Origin: Pseudoalteromonas xiamenensis
GTDB taxonomy: Bacteria > Pseudomonadota > Gammaproteobacteria > Enterobacterales > Alteromonadaceae
Assembly: GCF_030994125.1 (NCBI RefSeq)
Contig: NZ_CP099917.1
Location: 3,332,001 to 3,396,000, forward strand
Reading direction: 5' to 3'
Length of the DNA: 64,000 nt
Shown: positions 47,186 to 55,030 of the stretch, one piece after another
How the letters are laid out: every line of letters starts with the position of its first letter
Numbering within the stretch: position 1 is the stretch's first letter
The notes under the pieces: model-generated
Told to the model about the DNA's origin: nothing
The model's database searches: none
The model's input: only the letters and a program-made list of their open reading frames with translations
Program-made: the position numbers and the translations under genes

Positions 47186-49378
47186 ATGGAAATTAAAGTT
47201 AATTTTCTTGATAACTTGCGCTTAGAAGCCAAGTTTGATGATTTTACGGTTATAGCTGACCAACCAATTCGTTACAAAGGCGATGGCTCTGCGCCAGGTC
47301 CATTCGATTATTTTCTAGCGTCTTCAGCGCTGTGTGCGGCGTACTTCGTAAAAGTATATTGTAATGCGCGTGAGATCCCGACTGATGGGATCCGTCTGTC
47401 GCAAAACAACATCGTTGATCCTGAAAACCGCTACAACCAAATCTTTAAGATCCAAGTTGAATTACCTGAGAGTATTTCGGAAAAAGACCGTGAAGGAATT
47501 GTGCGTTCAATCGACCGTTGTACGGTTAAGCGTGTTGTGCAAAATGGGCCAGAATTCCAAATCGAAGTCGTCGAAAACTTAGATGTAGATGCACAAGCAA
47601 TGCTCATGGTGCATCCGGATGATGACGCGAATACGTTTATTTTAGGTAAAGATTTGCCACTTGAACAAACGATTGCCAACATGACTTCCATCCTTGAAGA
47701 CTTAGGCATGAAAATCGAGATTTCATCTTGGCGTAACATTGTGCCAAACGTTTGGTCTTTGCACATTCGAGATGCCGCGTCTCCAATGTGTTTTACAAAC
47801 GGGAAAGGGGCGACTAAAGAAAGTGCGTTGTGTTCGGCTCTGGGTGAATTTATTGAACGTTTGAATTGTAACTTCTTCTACAATGATCAGTTCTTTGGCG
47901 AAGAAATTGCCAATGCCGACTTCGTGCATTATCCAAATGAGCAGTGGTTCAAACTGGGTGAAGAAGACGAATTGCCAGAAGGCATTTTGGATGAATACTG
48001 TCTAGAAATATACAACCCAGACGGCGAGCTTTGTGGTTCACATTTGATTGATACGAATTCGGGCAATGTTGAGCGTGGAATTTGTGCTTTGCCGTTTAAA
48101 CGTCACTCAGATGGAGAAACGGTATACTTCCCATCAAACTTAATTGAAAACTTGTTCTTAAGTAATGGCATGAGCGCGGGCAACAATCTGTTTGAAGCGA
48201 AGGTACAGTGTCTTTCTGAAATCTTTGAACGCGCGGTTAAACGCCAAATTATCGAACAAGAAATTGTGTTGCCGGACGTCCCGCAAGACGTTCTTGCGAA
48301 GTTTCCAAAAGTTGTTGCAGGTATCAAGGGACTTGAAGAGCAGGGCTTCCCGGTAGTCGTTAAGGATGCATCACTTGGTGGTCAATTCCCAGTGATGTGC
48401 GTGACACTCATGAACCCGAAAACAGGCGGCGTGTTTGCCTCATTTGGTGCACACCCAAGTCTTGAAGTAGCACTTGAGCGCAGTCTAACCGAACTGTTGC
48501 AGGGTCGCAGTTTTGAGGGCTTAAATGATGTACCGAAGCCAACCTTCAATAGTATGGCAGTTCAAGAGCCAGAAAACTTTGTTGAACACTTTATCGATTC
48601 AACTGGTGTGATCTCATGGCGTTTCTTTAGCGCAAAGAAAGATTATGACTTCGTAGAATGGGATTTCTCAGGAAGTAATGAAGAAGAGTGCGAGCGTTTG
48701 TTTGCTATCCTCGAATCGATGGGGAAAGAGGCGTACATTGCTGAATTTACGGACTTAGGCTGTGCATGTCGTATTCTTGTACCGGACTATTCAGAAGTCT
48801 ATCCAGTTGAAGATCTTGTTTGGGACAACACCAATAAAGCATTGGCGTATCGCGAAGATATTTTAAACCTGCATTCATTAGACGAAGAACAACTCGTTGC
48901 GCTTGTGGAGCGCTTAGAAGAAAGTCAGCTCGACAATTACATCGACATCATCACGCTTATTGGTATTGAGTTCGATGAAAATACCGTGTGGGGCCAACTG
49001 ACCATTATTGAACTTAAGATTCTGATTTATCTTGCACTAGGCGAAATTGAAGAAGCGCATGAATTAGTTGAAGCGTATTTGCAGTTCAACAGTAATACAG
49101 TAGCGCGTAACTTGTTCTATCAAGCAATGCATGCCACGTTAGAAATCGCGTTGGATGAAGAAGAACTCGAAATGGAAGACTACATTCACAACTTCACGCG
49201 CATGTTCGGTAAGGAAGTAATGGATGCGGTTATCGGTTCTATCAATGGTGACGTACGATTCTACGGTCTGACGCCAACGAGTATGAAATTAGAGGGATTA
49301 GACCGCCATTTACGTCTAATCGAAAGCTATCAAAAACTTCACAAAGCACGCGCAGCAATTGCCGCGAAAAAATCGTAA
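47186..49378 (+). CDS. OsmC-YcaO fusion protein
   Basis: A 730-residue two-domain protein. Residues 1-140 are an OsmC/Ohr-type peroxidase domain: SSALCAAYFVKVYC carries Cys50 and IDRCTVKR carries Cys112, positions expected for the thiol pair that reduces organic peroxides. Residues about 160-575 are a YcaO domain (MCFTNGKGATKESALCSALG then EFIERLN, KVQCLSEIFERAVKR, ASFGAHPSLEVALERSLTEL), the ATP-using fold that activates amide backbones. The last 150 residues are the helical tail seen in E. coli YcaO. The fusion is known in Vibrio and other marine gammaproteobacteria, but its substrate is not established. The gene is single, with a clear terminator after it. Confidence 0.9.
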   Translation: MEIKVNFLDNLRLEAKFDDFTVIADQPIRYKGDGSAPGPFDYFLASSALCAAYFVKVYCNAREIPTDGIRLSQNNIVDPENRYNQIFKIQVELPESISEKDREGIVRSIDRCTVKRVVQNGPEFQIEVVENLDVDAQAMLMVHPDDDANTFILGKDLPLEQTIANMTSILEDLGMKIEISSWRNIVPNVWSLHIRDAASPMCFTNGKGATKESALCSALGEFIERLNCNFFYNDQFFGEEIANADFVHYPNEQWFKLGEEDELPEGILDEYCLEIYNPDGELCGSHLIDTNSGNVERGICALPFKRHSDGETVYFPSNLIENLFLSNGMSAGNNLFEAKVQCLSEIFERAVKRQIIEQEIVLPDVPQDVLAKFPKVVAGIKGLEEQGFPVVVKDASLGGQFPVMCVTLMNPKTGGVFASFGAHPSLEVALERSLTELLQGRSFEGLNDVPKPTFNSMAVQEPENFVEHFIDSTGVISWRFFSAKKDYDFVEWDFSGSNEEECERLFAILESMGKEAYIAEFTDLGCACRILVPDYSEVYPVEDLVWDNTNKALAYREDILNLHSLDEEQLVALVERLEESQLDNYIDIITLIGIEFDENTVWGQLTIIELKILIYLALGEIEEAHELVEAYLQFNSNTVARNLFYQAMHATLEIALDEEELEMEDYIHNFTRMFGKEVMDAVIGSINGDVRFYGLTPTSMKLEGLDRHLRLIESYQKLHKARAAIAAKKS

Positions 49379-49392
49379 CTCGTGAACAAGGG

Positions 49393-49423
49393 GAAAGCCA
49401 AGGTGTATGTCTTGGCTTTCTTA
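49393..49423 (+). terminator. Intrinsic terminator after the OsmC-YcaO gene
   Basis: GAAAGCCAAG (49393-49402) pairs perfectly with CTTGGCTTTC (49411-49420) around an 8-base loop, followed by TTAT. The rest of 49424-49600 shows no gene. Confidence 0.85.
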
Positions 49424-49600
49424 TCTGTACTCGCTCATCTCAGAAGATACAGTTTAAATGAACACAGTTTATGTGAATAGATTTAGGCTTTATCTGACAG
49501 ACGCTATGCGAAAAGCGGACGATAGCTCAGGGTAGTTCCTGGACATAAACGTTTTAGGGCGATGGCTGTATTCGGCGAATTCCGCATAAAAATTTCTATG

Positions 49601-49697
49601 GGTTAACGCCCTGTTAAGGTGTGAGCGGCGCTTGGCTATACTTGAGCGAAGCGAAAATGCCAAGCGTTGCGAATCACTCTTAAATGCTTTGTTAACT
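49601..49697 (-). repeat. Integron attC site (array end)
   Basis: A 97-bp imperfect palindrome with the attC layout, oriented for cassettes transcribed leftwards. On the plus strand it begins GGTTAACGCCCTGTTAAG and ends TTTGTTAACTT. The arms AAGGTGTGAGC and GAATCACTCTT pair with unpaired bases, and the inner CGCTTGGC pairs with GCCAAGCG. It is close in sequence to the attC at 55426. It marks the end of the cassette that carries the gene at 49750. Confidence 0.8.
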
Positions 49698-49749
49698 TAC
49701 ATTTTTCATTGACGCATTGAAATTAATAAATACAATTGTAAACCATTGA

Positions 49750-50376
49750 ATGAAAATTGAATGCGTGATGAAATACTTACTTTACATTTTCCCTACCATT
49801 GCAACAATTAAGTTATGTGATTGGCTTTACCTAAGCATTGTTAACGATTATAAACTAATCTATACGTTGACAATTGCGGCTCTTTTGCCACCTGTATTGT
49901 TGTCTTTTCGAAAAATACCACAAATTATTCACTTAAAGAACAAAACAGTAAAAGATAGTTACGTTGTATTATTTGATAAAACGAACCACAAAATAAAGAC
50001 GCAAATCAATAGGTACATGAAGTTCTATGATATTTTGACTACAAGAATCATTATATTTTTTAGCACCAATGTATTCAAAAAGTATAATATTGAAAAATCA
50101 AAAATCGAACCGAAAATAATCTATGCAAAAGTATATAACTGTATTAGTGTAATGAATTGGGTATCGAGTACTATAGCCATTTTGATTTTGATGTTTTTAA
50201 ATTTCGAACTCGAACTAGTTGGTAACTCAGATTTAGCTAATTTCTGGGCTCAAGAGAAGCTAGAAGCCTTCGTTGGAGGCTTATTAGGGTTCATAATTTA
50301 CGTATTTCTTATTTTCCTAATGCTCACAGTTTACAATCCTCTTTCAGATTTTAATCAGGCAGATAAACCTTCGTAA
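49750..50376 (+). CDS. Membrane protein of unknown function in an integron cassette, inverted
   Basis: A protein of 202-208 residues with four predicted membrane helices (about 9-30, 37-53, 137-155 and 176-196) around a basic cytoplasmic middle (residues 54-128, rich in lysine). I recognise no family. The gene is distinctly AT-rich compared with the chromosome around it, as foreign cassette genes often are. It lies between attI copy 1 (2 bases after its stop) and the attC at 49601, so it is one cassette, but it points against the cassette orientation and must have its own promoter. ATG 49768 is an alternative start. Confidence 0.7.
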   Translation: MKIECVMKYLLYIFPTIATIKLCDWLYLSIVNDYKLIYTLTIAALLPPVLLSFRKIPQIIHLKNKTVKDSYVVLFDKTNHKIKTQINRYMKFYDILTTRIIIFFSTNVFKKYNIEKSKIEPKIIYAKVYNCISVMNWVSSTIAILILMFLNFELELVGNSDLANFWAQEKLEAFVGGLLGFIIYVFLIFLMLTVYNPLSDFNQADKPS

Positions 50377-50378
50377 GT

Positions 50379-50670
50379 TAACATTTTATTCGTGCGCATG
50401 CGCGCTTACCTCGTTGGACCAGTGAAAACGCGCACAGTTAACTATCTGTATGTAAAGAACTTATCAGCATTCTGCTAAATATACCATTAGGAAAAATGCG
50501 CATGCGCGTTTCCCAAACCTATTATCTCAAATCGCAAATAAATAACTTGTTGATAAAAAAATAACATTCTTAATTTATTCATGCGTAAACGCGCAAAGAC
50601 TTTTTCATTATTTCCCTTGATATCCGAGAATTTCAAATAGCACTGTATATACACAGCCCTGTAAGGTGCG
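50379..50670. repeat. Integron attI/promoter block, copy 1
   Basis: About 292 bp, nearly identical to 55901-56190 (a few substitutions and a 2-base difference in length). It contains repeated GCGCATGCGCG-type motifs, the G/TTAAC crossover site at its left end, and a LexA-like palindrome CTGTATATACACAG (50643-50656). In copy 2 this block leads directly into intI. Here the sequence after GGTGCG is unrelated, so the integrase gene has been lost. Confidence 0.75.
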
Positions 50671-50682
50671 CATAAATACCAG

Positions 50683-50732
50683 GATCAGGTCTTGAATCGT
50701 GCAAAGTCTGCACAAAGCAAGACCTGACCCCT
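50683..50732. repeat. REP-like hairpin element, left copy
   Basis: Arms ATCAGGTCTTG and CAAGACCTGA with an inner GTGCA/TGCAC stem, ending in CCCC. About 50 bp are identical to the element at 53797-53846. Elements like this are typical targets of REP-associated tyrosine transposases in gammaproteobacteria, but no transposase gene is present here. Confidence 0.75.
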
Positions 50733-50790
50733 TACACTGGATACCGAATCTACCAGCAAACGCTGACCCATTGTCGCTTCTGATACTCTT

Positions 50791-51066
50791 TTACAGAAGC
50801 TGGAAAGTACTTTGAATACCCTGTTCACGAAGGGAGGTCAGTTTCTGATACGCCTCACTGTTATACCAGTTTCTGGCGCTGTCTTTATCTGGAAACTCGA
50901 TAATGGCTTTTGTAGTATGCAGGGTTTCGCCATGCAATATTTCCACTTCACCCTTGGCAATAAAATGCCCACCATACGACTCTAACGTGGGTTGTGCCTG
51001 TGCACTGTACTCGGCTAATTTTTCTGGATTGATAACGGTTGCTTCGACAATAATAAAGCTCGTCAT
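50791..51066 (-). CDS. DUF1330-family protein
   Basis: A 91-residue ferredoxin-like fold protein: IIVEATVINPEKLAEYSAQA, then YGGHFIAKGEVEIL and IEFPDKDSARNWYNSEAYQK are the family's conserved segments. It starts at ATG 51066 with GGAG 8 bases upstream. The function is not known; the domain resembles small monooxygenases. It is divergent from the LysR gene, and the palindrome ATTGAACAAT between them suggests control by that regulator. Confidence 0.85.
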   Translation of the reverse strand: MTSFIIVEATVINPEKLAEYSAQAQPTLESYGGHFIAKGEVEILHGETLHTTKAIIEFPDKDSARNWYNSEAYQKLTSLREQGIQSTFQLL

Positions 51067-51121
51067 GTTGTTTCTCCTTGTGTAGATGAATGAACAGATA
51101 TAGCTTATTATTGTGCTGATG

Positions 51122-51131
51122 ATTGAACAAT
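51122..51131. promoter_or_regulatory. LysR-type operator half, shared with the monooxygenase promoter
   Basis: ATTGAACAAT lies between the DUF1330 gene and the LysR gene and recurs at 53312-53321, just before the FAD monooxygenase gene. GATG adjoins both copies. It fits an interrupted LysR-type T-N11-A site. Confidence 0.5.
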
Positions 51132-51161
51132 ATTAAAAAAATTAACACTCTGTTTAAAAAT

Positions 51162-52076
51162 ATGAACAACATAAGACTCGCACCACTGCTGCTTATTTTT
51201 GCCGAAGTGGCGACAAAACGCTCCTATACCGCCGCCGCTAAAAAGCTTGGCATCAGTAAATCCGCTATCAGTCAGCAGATTAAGCGACTAGAAGAAGATC
51301 TAGGTCAGCAGCTTCTCATCCGCAGTACCCGAGGCGTTGTGCTAACCTCTGCGGGTGAAACCTTACTGGCCCGTAGCGAGCTATTAGATGAGCAGCTCAA
51401 TATGGCATTTAAAGAGCTCAACCGAGTGAAAACTCAACCCAGCGGGCCATTTAAAGTGTCTATTCCCCCCTTTTCGGAAAAAGAAGTGGTGATGCCTGCA
51501 GTTCGACAACTGTGTATAGAATTCCCCAAGCTTATTCCTGAAGTTGTGATCACAGAGAAATGGCAAGATCTGATAGAGCATAATCTCGACGCGGCTATAT
51601 TCGGTGGGGATATTAAAGATTGTGATTACCGAGCACTGCCAGTTAGCAGCGTTTCAGAAGTTTTCTGCGCATCCTCACGCTATCTTGCTCAATTTGGGAT
51701 GCCTAAAAATCTTGATGAACTTGACCACTACAAATTCATCTCCACTGCATGGCATAGACCAAAAATAGAAGTGTTCGATAATCACTTGGAGAACAAGCAG
51801 CTAATTTCACCGCCTCATAGCGTTAAAGTAAATAGCCTAATCACGGCACTTGAAGCTACGCTATTAGACATGGGCATCGCCCTTCTACCAGAGTTTATTG
51901 CTCAAGCTCATATTGAAAGCGGGGCATTACAAAGAGTGCTACCAAACCTTCGTGGCAGAGACTGGCATTTCTACTTTTTGCATCAATACGCAGGTGAGAA
52001 ACCGCAGCACATCACCCGATTTTATCAACTCTATCGGCACTACTTTTTAAAAGCCTGCGGCAAAATGGCAGAGTAA
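51162..52076 (+). CDS. LysR-family transcriptional regulator
   Basis: A 304-residue regulator. The N-terminal HTH is KRSYTAAAKKLGISKSAISQ then QIKRLEEDLGQQLLIRSTRG; the rest is the periplasmic-binding-like sensor domain. ATG 51162 is the natural start, with the frame open from 51123. It lies between the divergent DUF1330 gene and the convergent FAD monooxygenase gene, which share a palindrome, so it probably regulates both in response to an aromatic compound or the enzyme's substrate. Confidence 0.88.
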   Translation: MNNIRLAPLLLIFAEVATKRSYTAAAKKLGISKSAISQQIKRLEEDLGQQLLIRSTRGVVLTSAGETLLARSELLDEQLNMAFKELNRVKTQPSGPFKVSIPPFSEKEVVMPAVRQLCIEFPKLIPEVVITEKWQDLIEHNLDAAIFGGDIKDCDYRALPVSSVSEVFCASSRYLAQFGMPKNLDELDHYKFISTAWHRPKIEVFDNHLENKQLISPPHSVKVNSLITALEATLLDMGIALLPEFIAQAHIESGALQRVLPNLRGRDWHFYFLHQYAGEKPQHITRFYQLYRHYFLKACGKMAE

Positions 52077-52110
52077 ACAAAAAAACTGAAGTCGGCCCTA
52101 ACAAATTGGA

Positions 52111-53256
52111 CTAAGGCCATTTATAAAAATTTTGAAGTGCTGTGCCACCAGAAATAGGCGAAAACTGGCGCACTAGCCGATTACGCGCAGCACATACCCA
52201 AGGGTTAGAAAGGTTAGTTGCTTTACCTATCTGCCAAGATAGACTTACCACCTGCCTTACTTTTTTAAAACGTACCGTTTGAAACTGCTGAAAGGCCTTG
52301 GCAGGACTTTCATATTGAGCAAGCTGCTCTGCCAAAACAAAGGAATCTTCAATTGCTTGAGCCCCTCCCTGACCCAAATTAGGGGTCATAGCATGAGCAG
52401 CATCCCCTATTAATACAATAGACTTTTGATACCATTGAGCTAAAGGTGACAAGTCATGCAGGAATGAATCGATCAATGCCTCAGGGGGTGTATGCCTTAT
52501 AAGTTCTAGTACAGGGGCGCAATAATGGCAGAACTCCCGTAACAATATATCGCTGGGACATTCAGAATCTGTGATATTGACATTCTTTTGATACAAGGTT
52601 GCATACCAGTACACTTGATCATTAGAAATCTGAACAAACCCAAAACGAGACCCGTTACCCCATATTTCGGTAAACTGGTTTAGCCACTTGGATGAAAGCG
52701 AAAAATTCGCAATGCCTCGCCAACACCTTTGACCAGAGTAGCGTAATGCACTGCTCGGAAATAGCTGTTTCCTTATTACAGAATGAATACCATCTGCACC
52801 GATTAAGAAGTCGCCACGTTTACTCACCGAATTGTTAAAATCAACGCCAACGCCCTCTGAAGCAACCTTCACCCTTACACATTCGTGCCCTGTATGAACC
52901 TTCTCTTTCCCAAAAGCGTTGAGTAATACTTGCTGTAATACACCTCGATGCAATGCAATTGTATGATACTCGCGGTTTGCTACCTGATAACAAGACGAGC
53001 TCCGTGTAATAGACTTCCCCTTGTAATCCAAAATAGAAAATGAGTGAACAGGGTAACCAATCGACTCTATTTGATCCGCAAGTTGATACTGCTCTAAAAC
53101 AGCCATCGCATTAGGCGGAAGTAGAATCCCAGCACCAACAACAGTTAATAAAGGAGTGGCATCAAATACCTCTACATCAATATTTTTGGCTTGCAAGGCA
53201 ATAGCAGAAGAAAGCCCGCCTATCCCTGCACCAATAATAATCCCTGTCATAGTCAC
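52111..53256 (-). CDS. FAD-dependent monooxygenase (aromatic hydroxylase-like)
   Basis: A 381-residue flavoprotein of the p-hydroxybenzoate hydroxylase/zeaxanthin epoxidase type. It has the dinucleotide motif GIIIGAGIGGLSSAIALQ at the N-terminus, the DG motif LIGADGIHSVIRKQLF and the GD motif IVLIGDAAHAMTPNLGQGGA. It hydroxylates or epoxidises an aromatic or isoprenoid substrate with NAD(P)H and oxygen; salicylate hydroxylase-like use is possible. It converges with the LysR gene and has the shared ATTGAACAAT palindrome 56 bases before its start. Confidence 0.85.
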   Translation of the reverse strand: MTMTGIIIGAGIGGLSSAIALQAKNIDVEVFDATPLLTVVGAGILLPPNAMAVLEQYQLADQIESIGYPVHSFSILDYKGKSITRSSSCYQVANREYHTIALHRGVLQQVLLNAFGKEKVHTGHECVRVKVASEGVGVDFNNSVSKRGDFLIGADGIHSVIRKQLFPSSALRYSGQRCWRGIANFSLSSKWLNQFTEIWGNGSRFGFVQISNDQVYWYATLYQKNVNITDSECPSDILLREFCHYCAPVLELIRHTPPEALIDSFLHDLSPLAQWYQKSIVLIGDAAHAMTPNLGQGGAQAIEDSFVLAEQLAQYESPAKAFQQFQTVRFKKVRQVVSLSWQIGKATNLSNPWVCAARNRLVRQFSPISGGTALQNFYKWP

Positions 53257-53311
53257 TTCTTTTAACTAAGCTTTAAAAAATAGATAGACGCAGCTTATTA
53301 CCATATTACTA

Positions 53312-53321
53312 ATTGAACAAT
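53312..53321. promoter_or_regulatory. LysR-type operator half before the monooxygenase gene
   Basis: A second ATTGAACAAT, identical to the one at 51122, upstream of the leftward FAD monooxygenase gene. Confidence 0.5.
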
Positions 53322-53433
53322 CATCTATAACTTAACACCTTGTTTATTTATATAAACAAGGTAGAGCTTGCACCGATTCAGCTTATTTTCCAATGGTCAT
53401 ATCGTAGGTAGTATTTCGCATCAGGAGAATGCG

Positions 53434-53514
53434 ATGGGTAAAAATAATAGTATCACTCTTGGCGAAAACTATGATGGCTTAATTAGGAAATATGCAATTA
53501 AGTCGGCAACATGA
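53434..53514 (+). pseudogene. Fragment of a ParD-type antitoxin gene
   Basis: An ATG with CAGGAG 8 bases upstream opens 26 codons. The sequence begins MGKNNSITLGENYDGLI, closely like the start of ParD ribbon-helix-helix antitoxins (MAKNTSITLGEHFDxFI), and ends at TGA 53512-53514. The remaining two thirds of the antitoxin and the ParE toxin are missing. Toxin-antitoxin cassettes are common in chromosomal integrons, so this is probably the wreck of one. Confidence 0.6.
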
Positions 53515-53736
53515 GATATTCTTGCTGACTTAACCTTGACCTTTGTAGTTCCACATTTGACGCTTCGTACCCGATTGAGGATTGCTACAAGGCCAATAAA
53601 AAAGGTGAGAAAAACCATAGCGGACATTGGATATAGCAAATTTAACTCCTTTAAAAAAGCGAGATAAGCAGCTGTCAGATCAAGCCTGAATTAGTACATA
53701 TTAGTCACCGCTCTTCAATTGCCTGACTTCTTCCGC

Positions 53737-53846
53737 AGAATACTAGGGTCACGAGAATACTAGGGTCAGGTCTTGAATCGGGTCACGAGAATACTAGGGT
53801 CAGGTCTTGAATCGTGCAAAGTCTGCACAAAGCAAGACCTGACCCC
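53737..53846. repeat. REP-like hairpin with partial tandem duplications
   Basis: The full hairpin occupies 53797-53846 (arms GGGTCAGGTCTTG and CAAGACCTGACCC) and is a direct copy of 50683-50732. Before it, AGAATACTAGGGTCA occurs three times (53737, 53754, 53788), and a unit of about 34 bp, including half of the hairpin, is tandemly repeated. This looks like local expansion by slippage or transposase action. Confidence 0.75.
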
Positions 53847-53874
53847 TTAAACTACTAAACTACTGTGGGAGTCA

Positions 53875-53974
53875 TACCAACGCCCGCATAAAGGGCAATA
53901 ATTAGAGCGAAGCGACAGTGCCCATGTGTTACTGTCCCAGCGAGCCTGCGAGCGATTTAATGCGATTGTTATAT
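53875..53974 (-). repeat. Integron attC site
   Basis: A 100-bp attC for leftward cassettes: plus-strand TACCAACGCCCGCATAAA at one end and TTTAATGCGATTGTTATAT at the other, so TTTATGCGGGC-like arms can pair. The inner segments ACAGTGCCC and GGGACAGT also pair. It overlaps the stop codon of the gene at 53969 and closes that cassette. Confidence 0.8.
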
Positions 53975-54607
53975 GCGCCCCGATAAAACCTGCAATACTT
54001 GCTTTTTACGCTTATAAAATTCCGTTTTGTTTAATCTAGCTATTGTTTCTTTTGACGTGAACTTATGCCAGTTCCTATCTGTTTTATAATTTAGTTTAAG
54101 CAGATCCTTATTGAAAAATTGATGTGCGCAGTTTTCTAATTCGCTTGCTATATCAATAAAATCGTTACGTATGATAACGCCTGCCTCTTGAAGTGAATTA
54201 TCACTAGCTTCTCTTGAGTGCTCATTAAGATTTACGAAGTAATCTAAGAAGAAACTCACTTCTCTTTTAACTGAAGCAGAAAACCACCTGTCGCATCTAT
54301 TTTGAAGAGATACAAATGCTTCGAGGAACTCATCTTTACTTTTCTGAGACTCCATGATTATTGGACATCTTTTTAGCTCACCTTGGCTATCCTCGCCTCC
54401 TAGCAAGACCATAGTTCTGATCCAACTAACCATTGAGAGTAGGGACTCGTGAGCTTCCAATTTTTTATCTAGAAGTTTCTCTGTTACTCGAAGCTTAGAC
54501 TCTTTAGTTTTAGTAGCGTAATTGATTAAGCCGGTAATCAAAGAGCCTACTATGGCTCCAGATAAAGCAAATACTGCACTAGCATTTTTTACTAAAAACT
54601 CTTCCAT
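53969..54607 (-). CDS. Integron cassette gene: membrane-anchored helical protein of unknown function
   Basis: A 212-residue protein with one N-terminal membrane helix (about 9-31, FALSGAIVGSLITGLINYA) followed by a long, mostly helical cytoplasmic domain (EKLLDKKLEAHESLLSMVSW, FLDYFVNLNEHSREASDNSL). I recognise no family, though single-helix anchors with a helical bundle of this kind occur in several uncharacterised cassette proteins. It starts at ATG 54607 with GGAAAT upstream, and its end overlaps attC. A role in stress or phage defence is possible but not shown. Confidence 0.75.
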   Translation of the reverse strand: MEEFLVKNASAVFALSGAIVGSLITGLINYATKTKESKLRVTEKLLDKKLEAHESLLSMVSWIRTMVLLGGEDSQGELKRCPIIMESQKSKDEFLEAFVSLQNRCDRWFSASVKREVSFFLDYFVNLNEHSREASDNSLQEAGVIIRNDFIDIASELENCAHQFFNKDLLKLNYKTDRNWHKFTSKETIARLNKTEFYKRKKQVLQVLSGRI

Positions 54608-54625
54608 GTAAATTTCCTACATCGC

Positions 54626-54644
54626 ATATAACGCCCTGTTAGGT
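54626..54644 (-). repeat. Vestigial 19-bp attC
   Basis: ATATAAC-GCCCT-GTTAGGT keeps the two outer 7-bp boxes of an attC with only five bases between them; the whole stem is gone. It joins the genes at 54649 and 53969 into one compound cassette. Confidence 0.6.
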
Positions 54645-54648
54645 AAAC

Positions 54649-55005
54649 TTATGGCCATGGGTAAGAGTAAGCCTTACTCAGCTCCGCTATCCACAATTCT
54701 TCTCTGGCCTCTTTTGTCTTTGGATCAGGCTTACGGTTTAGTCGCTCCATAGCCTCATAAAAACCAGGGCCAGGAGAGTTACTGTTTACACCAATGACAA
54801 CTGATGTTCTAAACGGGCGCCCCGAATTAGCATCCTGTTGGTCAAGAACTTCAAATATCTGACTCAAGGGGTGCGATGACCATGCCCCATCAAAGTCAGG
54901 AAGGCCAAATACCTCAGCGATAGAGGAATAGTTAGTAGTTCTTTGAGGGCGAGCTTTTAATACGCTCTCTAGATACTCCCCTACTAAATTTGGTTCTAGC
55001 ATCAT
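54649..55005 (-). CDS. Integron cassette gene: hypothetical protein
   Basis: A 118-residue soluble protein, start ATG 55005 (or 55002) with GGAG before it. Recognisable stretches are LEPNLVGEYLESVLKARPQR, TTNYSSIAEVFGLP, and NSNSPGPGFYEAMERLN near the C-terminus. I do not know the family, and no catalytic motif stands out. It lies between the attC at 55031 and the vestigial site at 54626, so it is a cassette fused to the next one. Confidence 0.7.
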   Translation of the reverse strand: MMLEPNLVGEYLESVLKARPQRTTNYSSIAEVFGLPDFDGAWSSHPLSQIFEVLDQQDANSGRPFRTSVVIGVNSNSPGPGFYEAMERLNRKPDPKTKEAREELWIAELSKAYSYPWP

Positions 55006-55030
55006 TTTTCTCCATATCTACACTAGGTTT

